A stretch of DNA of 36,540 bases from JAAAOH01 sp041686235 (GCA_041686235.1 JAWLED010000022.1:1-36540); one strand, 5' to 3'. Counted from the first letter of the stretch, positions 1 to 7,702 are shown. Notes: a model not told the origin generated them from the sequence alone. Numbers and translations: made by a program.

Positions 1-110
1 GCTCCTTTAGTATGGGAAATGCGCGGAAAAATGACAAGAATACAAAGCTATTGGCATCACGTCGCTTCGGTACGGCCGGCGCACGCGGTCCGCGCCGCCG
101 CTGACTATCT

Positions 111-138
111 TTGCAAGCATCGTTTTGCCGTGTATACT
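111..138 (+). promoter_or_regulatory. Sigma-70-type promoter for the xylulokinase gene
   Basis: TTGCAA (111-116), a 16-nt spacer and TATACT (133-138) form a good sigma-70 promoter. It predicts a start near 145 and a leader of about 175 nt before the gene at 320. No other gene lies in 1-319. No riboswitch family is recognised in the leader. Confidence 0.5.
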
Positions 139-240
139 GATGTCACCTCGAAGCGGTGAGCATAATCTACCGCAGGGCCGTTGGCGCCCGGGAGACGGCG
201 GCAGTGGAGAAGAGGGTAGACCACCCCGTATCATAATGGA

Positions 241-280
241 GGCGCCTCTATTCCGGGCGCCGAGAAATGCTCGAGAGCAT
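241..280 (+). promoter_or_regulatory. Two inverted repeats in the xylulokinase leader
   Basis: GGCGCC (241-246) and GGCGCC (256-261) can pair around a 9-nt loop. Just after it, ATGCTC-GA-GAGCAT (267-280) is a perfect 6-bp inverted repeat with a 2-nt centre, the size of a dimeric repressor operator. They end 39 nt before the start codon. The second looks more like a DNA operator than an RNA hairpin, because its loop is too short. Sugar-responsive control is an inference; no regulator gene is adjacent. Confidence 0.35.
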
Positions 281-319
281 CGTCAACAAGTATCTGTAGA
301 TATCTATAGAGAGGCCATT

Positions 320-1894
320 ATGCAGAACAGGCTCGTGCTCGGTCTCGAATTCAGTACGCAGTCGGCAAAGGCGGTCGTGCTCGATATAGAGAATGCGACG
401 GTAGAGCGTACCGAGCAACTCAACTTCGATGAGAGTTTCCCTCGGTACGGTACTCGAGGCGGGGTGCTCCCGGCGGCAGACCCGCGGGTGCGGCACACCT
501 CGCCGGCGATGGTCACTGAGGCGCTCGACGAGCTGCTCGCCCGCCTATCGCAGACCGGAGTCCGGATGTCGGCTGTCGAGGCGATCAAGCTCGACGCACA
601 GCAACACTGTACGGTATACGCCGACGAAACGCTTTCCTCGCGTTTGACCGAGCTCGAGACCTCGACACCGCTTGTGGAGCAAGTGGCACCTGCGTTCACT
701 CGCAGCAGTGCCCCCATTTGGGAAGACCGTTCGACCGAAGAACAAGTTCGGTTTCTCGAAGACCGACTGTCGCAGAAGGGGGGACTCCGGGCCCTCACCG
801 GGAATCGTGGCGAGCTGCGGTTTCCCGCGTCTCAGGTGCTGAAATGGGGGCAGGAGGATCCGGTCTCCTACGATAAAACGGCGCACGTACTCGTTCTCAG
901 CGCGTTCGTGACATCACTGTTAGCCGGCCGGATCGCCCCGGTCGACACCGGAGACGGGTGGGGAACCAATCTCAATCATACCGACGTGTCCCATCCCGGT
1001 TGGAATGAGCATGTTCTTGCCGCCGTTGACGAGGCGCTGGGTGCAGCCGGGGTCAAGACGAGCATAGCTACGAAGATCGGGAAGATGGACCATTATGACG
1101 CACCGGTTGGCCGCATTCACCCGTACTTCGCGGAGAAATACGGCATTGGCCGGGGCGCAACCGTGCTTTGCGGCACCGGGGACAACCCGGCCACGCTTCT
1201 TGGCTGCGGCGGCAGTCTCGTTATTTCGCTTGGGAGCAGCTATACCGTAAACGGGATGCTCTCTGCGGCCGAGCCGGCCGAGCCCGAGTACAATGTGTTC
1301 GGCTACGTCCCGGGAAGTGCCATGGCCCTCAGCGTGATAACCAACGGCACGAAAGTACACGATGAGTTTCGCCGACGCTACAGCCCGGAGGCCTCATGGG
1401 AGGCCTATAGTGCCCTCGCCGGCGAGCGCAGGGTCACCGCGGATGAACCGCTCCTGTTGCCCTACCTTCAGGACGAGTCGGTGCCCACGAAACCGGCGGG
1501 GATCGTGCGGGACGGACTCTCGGAGACCGATGCGCAGGCGAACATCAGGGCCTTGCACATATCTCAGGCCGTTTCTCTGCGCCTGCATGCCGCTCATGTG
1601 ACGGCCGCCGATTCTCTTGCCGTGGTCGGGGGAGGCTCTCAAAACGACACCCTTCGCGCTTTCATAAGCGACGCGTTTGGAGCCGCAACGTACCGAATCC
1701 GAAACGGCGATTACGCGGCGCCTTTTGGTTGCGCGGTAGCGGCGGCGCGGTATGCGCTTGGATTGAGCTATGAACAAGCGCTGAAGCGCTACATCCAGGT
1801 AGAGGAGGGCAGTCGGATGGAGCCCCGAGACGACGTAGCGGAGGTCTATCGTGAGCTCATCGAACGCTACGAACGCGTGGAGGCCTCGGTGTAG
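320..1894 (+). CDS. xylB: Xylulokinase-like FGGY-family carbohydrate kinase
   Basis: A 524-residue FGGY-family sugar kinase, most like xylulokinase, which phosphorylates D-xylulose with ATP to feed the pentose phosphate pathway. The N-terminal domain opens with GLEFSTQSAKA (phosphate-binding loop). It continues with LDAQQHCTVY and APIWEDRSTEE, the substrate-side motifs of xylulokinases. The C-terminal half has GTGDNPATLLG, whose Asp is the expected catalytic base, and a late VVGGGSQND adenosine motif. The start at 320 is chosen because AGAGAGG lies just upstream and homology begins at once; the frame is open back to 125 but that part looks non-coding. Oddity: the usual GLD of the first motif is GLE. 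The 3' end overlaps the convergent MFS gene by 28 bp. The exact sugar (xylulose or a related ketose) is not certain. Confidence 0.85.
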   Translation: MQNRLVLGLEFSTQSAKAVVLDIENATVERTEQLNFDESFPRYGTRGGVLPAADPRVRHTSPAMVTEALDELLARLSQTGVRMSAVEAIKLDAQQHCTVYADETLSSRLTELETSTPLVEQVAPAFTRSSAPIWEDRSTEEQVRFLEDRLSQKGGLRALTGNRGELRFPASQVLKWGQEDPVSYDKTAHVLVLSAFVTSLLAGRIAPVDTGDGWGTNLNHTDVSHPGWNEHVLAAVDEALGAAGVKTSIATKIGKMDHYDAPVGRIHPYFAEKYGIGRGATVLCGTGDNPATLLGCGGSLVISLGSSYTVNGMLSAAEPAEPEYNVFGYVPGSAMALSVITNGTKVHDEFRRRYSPEASWEAYSALAGERRVTADEPLLLPYLQDESVPTKPAGIVRDGLSETDAQANIRALHISQAVSLRLHAAHVTAADSLAVVGGGSQNDTLRAFISDAFGAATYRIRNGDYAAPFGCAVAAARYALGLSYEQALKRYIQVEEGSRMEPRDDVAEVYRELIERYERVEASV

Positions 1895-3144
1895 TCGGGC
1901 GAAGTAGGGTGCTCGGTGGTGTCGGGCGAATCCGCGGCCCCGGCCTCGATGGTATCGGGGTAATTCGAACGTGCCGCCGGCTCGAGCGCTGCTCGTCTTC
2001 GGGTATGTATTGCAAAGAGCGCGAGAACGACCGAAACAAGCGTGATTGGAGCCAGCAGCAAGTAGACGGCGGAGGTGTTGAGCGACTCGGCGATGTAGCC
2101 GGAGAAAACGGCGCCCAAACTTCCTACGCCGAAGGTAAGTATGAACTTCGCCCCGAAGACCGAGCTGACGAGTTTCGGTGGTACGTAGGTGCCGAGAATG
2201 CTGTTCTCTACCGGCTGTAGGGGGAAATAGAAGAGCGAGAATACTACGGCAACTCCGAGCAGAATCCATTGCGTGGTAAGCCCGACCAACAGGAGCAACG
2301 GCACCGCCGCTACCAGAAGCATCGCGTAGAGCCGGAAGCGGTCCATGCGGTCGGCTACTGCACCGCCGATGTACTGACCCACCATACCGAACGCAAGAAT
2401 GATACTCGCAAGCACTCCGCCGGAAAGCACCGGCGATATCTCGCCGATAGGAATGGATTGCGAGATGTAGGTGGGAAACATTGTCAGAAACGCTCGGTAA
2501 ACGAAACCGTTCACCGTCATTACCAGAAGGAGTAATACAAACGTGATTCGGCGCGCGGTGCCGCTTTGCTCGGCTGCATGGGGGTTGCCCGTGGCGTGGG
2601 CGTAGGGTATCTCCCTATCGAGGAGCAGCAAGGCCCCGCCGACGAGCGCCGGCACGATAAGCGCAAGGTAGGCCGCGCGCCAGCTGACGAAGCTTGCGAG
2701 AACACCGGCAATCAACGGTGCGAGCGTAATGCCCGCGCTGCCGGCCACGCCGTGAACTCCGAAGGCTTTGCCCGTGCGTCCGGAAAAGTGAGAGATGAGC
2801 GTTGGGCCGGCCACATGGTAGATGCTCGATGAGAGCCCGAGCAGGCCCATGCCGATTACGAACGCCGCAAACGTCGGGGCGATTCCCACCAACAGCCCGG
2901 AGATTGCAGTGCCGATAAAGTAGAGAATCAACAAGAACTTGGCACTGGTGAGCCGTCCCACGATACCCGCGGGCAGGGCTCCCACGCCGAACAACAGGTA
3001 GGCCACCGTGCCGATACCGGTTACACGGGTGAGTGAGAGGTCGTACTCTTGCGATACCGGCACGAGGACCGCCGGAAGCACCAGCATTGAAATGTGCGTT
3101 AACGCATGACCGAGGCTCGTAGCGGTGAGAATCTTTTTGTCCAT
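1867..3144 (-). CDS. MFS transporter
   Basis: A 425-residue major facilitator superfamily protein. Hydrophobicity fits 12 transmembrane helices in two six-helix halves. The A-type cytoplasmic loop motif near residue 60 is relaxed (PAGIVGRLTSAKF), and GGAVADRMDRFR is its counterpart in the second half. A hydrophilic, Thr/Asp/Glu-rich tail ends the protein. It appears to be the last gene of a minus-strand cluster behind the iron-sulfur flavoprotein and the cysteine-free flavoprotein. The substrate cannot be read from sequence; with redox enzymes upstream, efflux of a redox-active or toxic compound is possible but unproven. Four 17-18 bp repeats lie directly before its start. Its stop is inside the 3' end of the convergent sugar kinase gene. 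Confidence 0.8.
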   Translation of the reverse strand: MDKKILTATSLGHALTHISMLVLPAVLVPVSQEYDLSLTRVTGIGTVAYLLFGVGALPAGIVGRLTSAKFLLILYFIGTAISGLLVGIAPTFAAFVIGMGLLGLSSSIYHVAGPTLISHFSGRTGKAFGVHGVAGSAGITLAPLIAGVLASFVSWRAAYLALIVPALVGGALLLLDREIPYAHATGNPHAAEQSGTARRITFVLLLLVMTVNGFVYRAFLTMFPTYISQSIPIGEISPVLSGGVLASIILAFGMVGQYIGGAVADRMDRFRLYAMLLVAAVPLLLLVGLTTQWILLGVAVVFSLFYFPLQPVENSILGTYVPPKLVSSVFGAKFILTFGVGSLGAVFSGYIAESLNTSAVYLLLAPITLVSVVLALFAIHTRRRAALEPAARSNYPDTIEAGAADSPDTTEHPTSPDYTEASTRS

Positions 3145-3157
3145 ATCACAGGCTCAC

Positions 3158-3227
3158 TTTGAGGCGCTACCTCACTTTGAGGCGTTACCTCGGTTGAGGC
3201 GTTACCTCGGTTGAGGCGTTACCTCGG
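3158..3227 (-). repeat. Four tandem 17-18 bp repeats with mini-hairpin units
   Basis: Four head-to-tail copies of a 17-18 bp unit, TTGAGGCGTTACCTCGG on the plus strand. The copy nearest the MFS gene has changed bases (GCGCTACCTCAC). Each unit contains GAGG-CGTTA-CCTC, a 4-bp inverted repeat. On the minus strand each unit exposes GAGGT, which resembles a ribosome-binding core. The array occupies the leader of the MFS gene and, once the false gap is removed, also the stop codon of the upstream flavoprotein gene. Confidence 0.75.
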
Positions 3228-3474
3228 TGTTTCGGTGTGGGACTGCAGAGCGCGAGCAAGCGTGCCGGCGGCAGCCCTCGCCGAGGCCAGCTNNNNNNNN
3301 NNNNNNNNNNNNNNNNNNNNNNNNNNNNNNNNNNNNNNNNNNNNNNNNNNNNNNNNNNNNNNNNNNNNNNNNNNNNNNNNNNNNNNNNNNNNTTGAGGCG
3401 TTACCTCGGTGTTTCGGTGTGGGACTGCAGAGCGCGAGCAAGCGTGCCGGCGGCAGCCCTCGCCGAGGCCAGCT
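3211..3474. other. Scaffold gap (100 N) flanked by identical 82-bp ends
   Basis: Exactly 100 N occupy 3293-3392. The 82 bp before the gap (3211-3292) are identical to the 82 bp after it (3393-3474). The simplest reading is two contigs that overlap by 82 bp and were joined with a default-size gap. In that case the N run and one copy do not exist, and the flavoprotein stop lies about 74 bp from the MFS start. A real tandem duplication of the gene's 3' end is the alternative. Confidence 0.85.
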
Positions 3475-4024
3475 TCTCCTCGTCGTTTGCGACAGAACCC
3501 TTCGAGAAATGTCCGGTAACCGGCACCTCGGCAACCACCTCATAGCCGATTGCCGCGAAGGCATTGCTCATGGCCGGCATCGTAAAGCCCATCTCCGATT
3601 GCTCATGTTGCTCGGCGATTGCAACGGACACCGCCTTCCGTCCGGCGCCGGCCAATCGACTCTTGTAGGGACCGGGGCGTTGGGAGCTGAAGTCGAAGAA
3701 CGGATAGTAGCGGTCGATAAAGGACTTCATTTCAGGTGTTATGTTGTAGTTATAGGTCGGGGATCCTACAACGAGCCCCGCCGCTTGCTCGATGAGCGGA
3801 TAGAGAAGGTGCATTCCGTCATAGAACCGAGTACAGGTTTTGTCCTTGCGACACCACTCGCACCCAATGCAGGAGTGGACGGCGTAGGAGCGCAGGGCTA
3901 CGAAGTCGGTGCGGAAGCCCCGGGTTTGGAGCTCGCGCTCGATCTCGTGAAGCATGACGTCGGTATTTCCCTTTTCCCTCTGACTCCCGCTTACGAGAAG
4001 CACGTGGCGTGTATCAACATCCAT
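3401..4024 (-). CDS. Iron-sulfur flavoprotein / NADPH-dependent FMN reductase family
   Basis: A 207-residue flavodoxin-fold protein. VSGSQREKGNTD near residue 12 is the FMN phosphate loop, and GSPTYNYNITPEMKSFIDRY near 87-106 is the second FMN-binding segment. Between them Cys52, Cys55, Cys58 and Cys64 form C-x2-C-x2-C-x5-C. This is the compact cysteine motif that holds a 4Fe-4S cluster in iron-sulfur flavoproteins (Isf). Such proteins are cytoplasmic electron carriers or reductases acting on small oxidants. It sits 64 nt after the flavin oxidoreductase and before the MFS gene on the same strand, so the three may form one redox/transport unit. The last codons run into the tandem repeat: the stop TAA lies in the repeat unit. 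The physiological acceptor is unknown. Confidence 0.8.
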   Translation of the reverse strand: MDVDTRHVLLVSGSQREKGNTDVMLHEIERELQTRGFRTDFVALRSYAVHSCIGCEWCRKDKTCTRFYDGMHLLYPLIEQAAGLVVGSPTYNYNITPEMKSFIDRYYPFFDFSSQRPGPYKSRLAGAGRKAVSVAIAEQHEQSEMGFTMPAMSNAFAAIGYEVVAEVPVTGHFSKGSVANDEEKLASARAAAGTLARALQSHTETPR

Positions 4025-4088
4025 GATGATAGAGGATACGCGAACTTTTGTGCCGTCACAAGCTCTTTCGCGGTCCGAACTCGAGCTG

Positions 4089-5441
4089 TCACAGTGAGAG
4101 CAACTCGCTCAAGGCCGGATGCGCGAACGGCGTGTGTCGCAGGGTGGAGTAGCCGATCTCGTGCTCCATGGCAAGCTGAATCGGTGCCAGCACCTCCACA
4201 GCATGCTCGCCGAATGCTGCGGCACCCCGAATCCGGTCGTCCTCCGCTCCTACCCAGAGTTTGAGTAGTCCGGAGGGCTGCCCGCCGTGAATGCGCCCGA
4301 GAAGACTGTCTTCGAAGTTGTGGCGAATCTCTTTTACACCGTCGAGCCCGTCGTCGGTCCGGCTGTGCCCCCCGTGCGCGGCGAGCTCGGAGACCGGGCC
4401 GATATGTACCACCTGTGGATGGGTGTATGTTGCTTCGAGCAACCAGGGAAGCGGCCCGGAGGCGGGCCGACCGACAATCGATGCCACGATTCGCCGTGCT
4501 ATGGTGTGGGCATTGTTGGCGGTGAGAGGAGGACCGGCTATGTCACCTGTAGCGTACACGCCCTCGAGCGAGGTCCGGCCGTTTTGGTCGGTCTCGAGCC
4601 AGCCACCGGGCGCTTCGCGTGGCGTTTCGGTTGCCTCCTCGAGGAAGCTCGGGTCCGGTCGGCGTCCCGTGGCGATGAAGGCGTAGTCGCTTGTGTGGAC
4701 GGCCCCACCGGCGGTCGAGGTTCGCACGCGTTCTCCATCACTCTCCACGCTGGAGATCGGCGTGTCGAAGGTGACGGTGACGCCGATGCGTTCGAGGTAT
4801 TCGGCCACGCGTCCCGCGACTTCCGGGTCGGTCCGGGGGAGTAAGCGATCAATGTCTGTAATGAGATGCACATCCGAGCCCATTTTGCGAAATGCCGAGG
4901 CGTACTCGACACCCGTGACACCCCCGCCGACCATGACGATGCGTTGCGGAATCTCTTGTAGTTTTTGGGTGTGACGCGGAGCGATAATGCGCACCCCGTC
5001 GGGCTTTACGTTGGGAAAGAACCGTGGCTCCGATCCGGCTGCAATCACGATGTGCTCGGCGTTGAGCTCCTGCTCGCCCTCGTCCACATACACCTTCACG
5101 TGTGCTCGGTCGATGAACCTGGCCGTTCCCGAGATGATCTCTACCCCGTGCTCGGCTAACCGGTCGGTGAGTTGCGCCGTGCGCTCCTTTTGCAGTTGCT
5201 GTATCCGAGTACGGACGGGGGCAGGATCGGGAAGAGAGGAATGCGCTGCGTGGTTTACGTGCTCTGCGGCGTGAAGCCACGCCTTGCTCGGCAGCAGGCT
5301 GCCGTAGGTCGCCCGCCCTCCAACGGGCATTTCTGAGATGATGGCCGTGCGCATCCCGCTCTTACCGGCCTCTACCGCAGCTTCGACCCCGCCGGGGCCT
5401 GCGCCTATTACTATGACGTCGTATGTCTGGTCGGCTATCAT
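4089..5441 (-). CDS. Cysteine-free FAD/NAD(P) oxidoreductase of the dihydrolipoamide dehydrogenase fold
   Basis: A 450-residue member of the pyridine nucleotide-disulfide oxidoreductase fold. It has the FAD Rossmann motif (IGAGPGG, residues 12-18), a second nucleotide motif (VGGGVTGVEYAS, about 172-183), ATGDIAG binding FAD, and a C-terminal dimerisation domain ending FAHPALSE. Where dihydrolipoamide dehydrogenases and mercuric reductases have the redox disulfide (GGxCxxxxCxPSK), this protein has Ala44 and Leu49, and it contains no cysteine at all. Disulfide chemistry is therefore impossible. Quinone, metal or flavoprotein reduction or transhydrogenation is more likely, as proposed for other disulfide-less members such as mycobacterial LpdA. 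The NAD-side acidic residue is also replaced (HLIT in place of a typical xxIE). The Isf-type protein encoded next may be its partner. The start has no clear ribosome-binding site, matching a leaderless promoter. Confidence 0.8.
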   Translation of the reverse strand: MIADQTYDVIVIGAGPGGVEAAVEAGKSGMRTAIISEMPVGGRATYGSLLPSKAWLHAAEHVNHAAHSSLPDPAPVRTRIQQLQKERTAQLTDRLAEHGVEIISGTARFIDRAHVKVYVDEGEQELNAEHIVIAAGSEPRFFPNVKPDGVRIIAPRHTQKLQEIPQRIVMVGGGVTGVEYASAFRKMGSDVHLITDIDRLLPRTDPEVAGRVAEYLERIGVTVTFDTPISSVESDGERVRTSTAGGAVHTSDYAFIATGRRPDPSFLEEATETPREAPGGWLETDQNGRTSLEGVYATGDIAGPPLTANNAHTIARRIVASIVGRPASGPLPWLLEATYTHPQVVHIGPVSELAAHGGHSRTDDGLDGVKEIRHNFEDSLLGRIHGGQPSGLLKLWVGAEDDRIRGAAAFGEHAVEVLAPIQLAMEHEIGYSTLRHTPFAHPALSELLSL

Positions 5442-5447
5442 ATTAGG

Positions 5448-5476
5448 AAAGTACTATATGAAGCTTTTGCTGACAA
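5448..5476 (-). promoter_or_regulatory. Candidate leaderless promoter for the flavin oxidoreductase
   Basis: On the minus strand TTGTCA (5476-5471), 17 nt, TACTTT (5453-5448), then six nt to the ATG at 5441. The -10 is weak (T, A and final T match); an overlapping TATAGT is a better hexamer but at the wrong spacing. No Shine-Dalgarno sequence is present. Confidence 0.35.
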
Positions 5477-5546
5477 TGGCGGTAATGCACGCGGGCGCAC
5501 GGCCGGCCCCGCCCGACGGCCGCTCGCAGCGAAGCGCTCGTTCGGA

Positions 5547-6788
5547 TTAGGGGCGACGCCCGCTGTAGACGCGTGGTACCCGGGGGGTAAACCCACAGGT
5601 TATCTCGTAGCTGATGGTCCCGATCTGCTCGGCCATCTCCTCCGCATAAACTGCCGCCGTGCGCGATCCGCGCTCAGGGCCTTCCGCCGCGGCACCTGCC
5701 CGTGTGGAGTCTTCCCGTGTGGCGCCTTGCGGAGTGTCTTCGGGCCATGACTGCCGGCCGAGGAGCACGACCTCGTCGCCGACCCGCGGTTCTTCAGGGA
5801 GGTCGGTGAGGTCGAGGGTGATCATATCCATAGAGACCCGCCCGCAAACGGGAACGCGCGTCCCGTGGACGACTGCGGTCCCTTGATTCGAGAGCGCCCG
5901 CCGGTAGCCGTCTCCATAGCCGATCGGTACGACGGCGATGCGGCTACCGGGCCCCACTTTGTAGCTGCGGCCGTAGCCGACCGTCCACTCACGGTCATAG
6001 GTGGTTAGCTTAACGATAGAGCTGACCAACTTCATGCATGGCCTCAGAGAAAGCGAATCGCGCATCTTTTCTGCGACCGGCGTGCTGGGGTACATGCCGT
6101 AGGCCGACACCCCGGGGCGCAGCAGATCGAACGAAGCCTCCGTACCAAACATCATAATGGCGGCGCTGTTTGCGATGTGCCGATACCGCACGTGGAGGTC
6201 GGCGGCTTCCAAATCCGAAACGATCTGCTGAAACGCCTCGAGTTGAGCACGGGCGAGGGTCAGGTCTTCGTCGTCGGCGTCGGGGAAGTGACTGAAGACC
6301 CCCTCGACCTCGAGCCCCGGAAGATCAGCAATCTCGCGAACGGCCCCCACCGGGTCGTCGCTGAGCAGTCCCATTCTGCCCATGCCCGTATCGAGGTTTA
6401 CGTGTACACGGGCTCTCACACCACCGGCCACGGCGGTTTGGGAGAGCATGCGAGCGTAGGACAACTGCGAGACGTTGAACCGCACGTGTGTATCGTCGAT
6501 GAGCGCGGCCGTCTCTTCAGGAAACAAGTCCTCCAAAATGATGACGGGGTGATGTATTCCTGCCGCTCGCAATGCCGCAAACTCTTGTGCATTCGCCACC
6601 GCAAGCATAGCGACCCCTTCGGCAATTGCCCGCCGCGCCACCGGAATCCGGCCGTGCCCGTAGGCGTCCGCTTTTACCGCAAGGACCATATCGGTATCTG
6701 CGCCATACCGTTTCAATGCACGAAGGTTCGATGCAAGGGCGTCGAGATCCACGAGTGCTTTTGTTCTTCGTACCGGAAGGTTTTCCAT
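5547..6788 (-). CDS. alr: Alanine racemase
   Basis: A 413-residue PLP enzyme that interconverts L- and D-alanine in the cytoplasm for peptidoglycan. The TIM-barrel domain has AVKADAYGHG with the PLP lysine Lys39. The C-terminal beta domain has VGYGRSY, with catalytic Tyr272, and GRVSMDMITLDL, typical of the family. The protein is somewhat longer than most alanine racemases because of an Ala/Gly/Glu/Arg-rich insert at about residues 346-379 inside the C-terminal domain, likely a surface loop. No clear ribosome-binding site precedes the ATG. TAGCAT seven nt before the ATG could be a -10, but TTGACA (6829-6824) is 22 nt from it, too far for a standard pair. It stands alone between the oxidoreductase cluster and a GC-rich repeat. 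Confidence 0.92.
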   Translation of the reverse strand: MENLPVRRTKALVDLDALASNLRALKRYGADTDMVLAVKADAYGHGRIPVARRAIAEGVAMLAVANAQEFAALRAAGIHHPVIILEDLFPEETAALIDDTHVRFNVSQLSYARMLSQTAVAGGVRARVHVNLDTGMGRMGLLSDDPVGAVREIADLPGLEVEGVFSHFPDADDEDLTLARAQLEAFQQIVSDLEAADLHVRYRHIANSAAIMMFGTEASFDLLRPGVSAYGMYPSTPVAEKMRDSLSLRPCMKLVSSIVKLTTYDREWTVGYGRSYKVGPGSRIAVVPIGYGDGYRRALSNQGTAVVHGTRVPVCGRVSMDMITLDLTDLPEEPRVGDEVVLLGRQSWPEDTPQGATREDSTRAGAAAEGPERGSRTAAVYAEEMAEQIGTISYEITCGFTPRVPRVYSGRRP

Positions 6789-6888
6789 GGTGATTATGCT
6801 ACCGTCCTACGAAATTCGAATGCTGTCAACGAAAAGCTTCGGTTTTCCGAGAGATAGAGGACATACGTCCCGGTGTGGGGGCGGCTCC

Positions 6889-6963
6889 CGCCGCCACGCT
6901 CCCGCCGCCGCCGACGCCGCCGCCACGCTCCCGCCGCCACGCTCCCGCCGCCGCCGACGCCGC
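6889..6963. repeat. GC-rich direct repeat between alr and the nitroreductase gene
   Basis: A 32-bp block (6889-6920) recurs at 6932-6963, offset 43 bp. The whole stretch is made of CCGCCG, CCACGCTCC and CCGACGC words. It lies in the 183-bp interval between alr and the minus-strand nitroreductase gene. There is no T-run to make it a classic terminator. It resembles the repeats around the second gap near 14530. Confidence 0.7.
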
Positions 6964-6971
6964 TGTTACGA

Positions 6972-7559
6972 TCATCCGATTTCATTCAACAGCAACTCAC
7001 TGATCGGTCGCTTGGGTACGTAGTGAGTTTGCGACTCATCACGGTAGTACTTAATGCTGCGGTCGTCGGGCAGGTCGACGATTTGTACCGTTTCGATGGG
7101 GACACCGAGTGCGATGACAAAGAGCGGTTCGTAGCGATCATCGACGGATAGGGTTTTTTGGAGCATCCTCCAATTAACCGAGGCAATGATGCACCCTCCA
7201 AAGCCGTCTTCGGTGGCGGCGAGAAGAACGTTTTGGGAGGCAATTCCGGCGTCACACCAAACGAACTCCGACTTCACCGCAACCTCTCTGTCGTGAAAGA
7301 CCACGATGTAGCCGGTGGGCCGTTCGCCCTCCGACGGGCCCGGCCAATCGCTGAGATGACCGGCCCACTTGAGCATCGGGAAAACGCGAGCATTTGTCTC
7401 GGAGTCCGCGATGGTTATGTATCGCAGCGGCTGAGCATTCATTGCAGAGGCTGAAATCCGCGCGTGTTCTATCCACTTGTTCAAGGTCTGTGTGGACAAG
7501 GGTCGGCTTTCGTCGAATCGTCGGTAGCTTCGCGTTTGCTTCGAGAGTTCGTACATCAT
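6972..7559 (-). CDS. Nitroreductase family protein
   Basis: A 195-residue FMN-dependent nitroreductase-fold protein that would use NAD(P)H to reduce nitro compounds, quinones or related substrates in the cytoplasm. The N-terminal SKQTRSYRRFDESRPLS is the family's RRSxRxF-type FMN phosphate motif. SASAMNAQPLRYITI (about 37-51) is the second FMN segment, and DAGIASQNVLLAATEDGFGGCII (about 102-124) is the conserved helix-turn over the flavin. The C-terminal VPKRPISELL is also typical. The start at 7559 is supported by GGAG eight nt upstream; a second ATG follows immediately. It is divergent from the MFS gene at 7703. The natural substrate is unknown. Confidence 0.85.
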   Translation of the reverse strand: MMYELSKQTRSYRRFDESRPLSTQTLNKWIEHARISASAMNAQPLRYITIADSETNARVFPMLKWAGHLSDWPGPSEGERPTGYIVVFHDREVAVKSEFVWCDAGIASQNVLLAATEDGFGGCIIASVNWRMLQKTLSVDDRYEPLFVIALGVPIETVQIVDLPDDRSIKYYRDESQTHYVPKRPISELLLNEIG

Positions 7560-7664
7560 GTATGGCGCTCCTTTGTGGCGTGTTGTCGCACCATTCTAGT
7601 GTCTAAACGGGGCGTTGCCAAGCTTTCCGAGTTGTCCTTCGGCCACGTGGCGAACACGCTCAGT

Positions 7665-7694
7665 TTGACAGGGCTTCACACCGCCCGGTAGGAT
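7665..7694 (+). promoter_or_regulatory. Strong leaderless-type promoter for the MFS gene at 7703
   Basis: TTGACA (7665-7670), 18 nt, TAGGAT (7689-7694), then eight nt to the ATG at 7703. The predicted start is at about 7701, so the mRNA would begin at or next to the start codon. AGGATGA could instead be read as a ribosome-binding site if transcription starts further upstream. Confidence 0.55.
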
Positions 7695-7702
7695 GACGAG
7701 TT

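Noticed and set aside
145..319. Possible riboswitch or small RNA in the xylB leader
   Set aside because: I compared it by eye with ZTP, glycine, SAM and cobalamin cores and with 4.5S RNA and found no matching conserved core; only simple inverted repeats remain.
1394..2269. 291-codon minus-strand frame across the xylB/MFS junction
   Set aside because: It overlaps two well-supported genes and its Arg-rich, low-complexity product resembles nothing.
3158..3227. CRISPR array
   Set aside because: Units are 17-18 bp and directly adjacent with no spacers; no cas genes are present.
3227..4264. Plus-strand frame running through the first N gap
   Set aside because: It crosses the false gap and is antisense to the iron-sulfur flavoprotein gene; it has no independent support.
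6824..6829. TTGACA as -35 element for alr
   Set aside because: The nearest plausible -10 (TAGCAT) is 22 nt away and TAGGAC is only 14 nt away, so neither makes a standard promoter.
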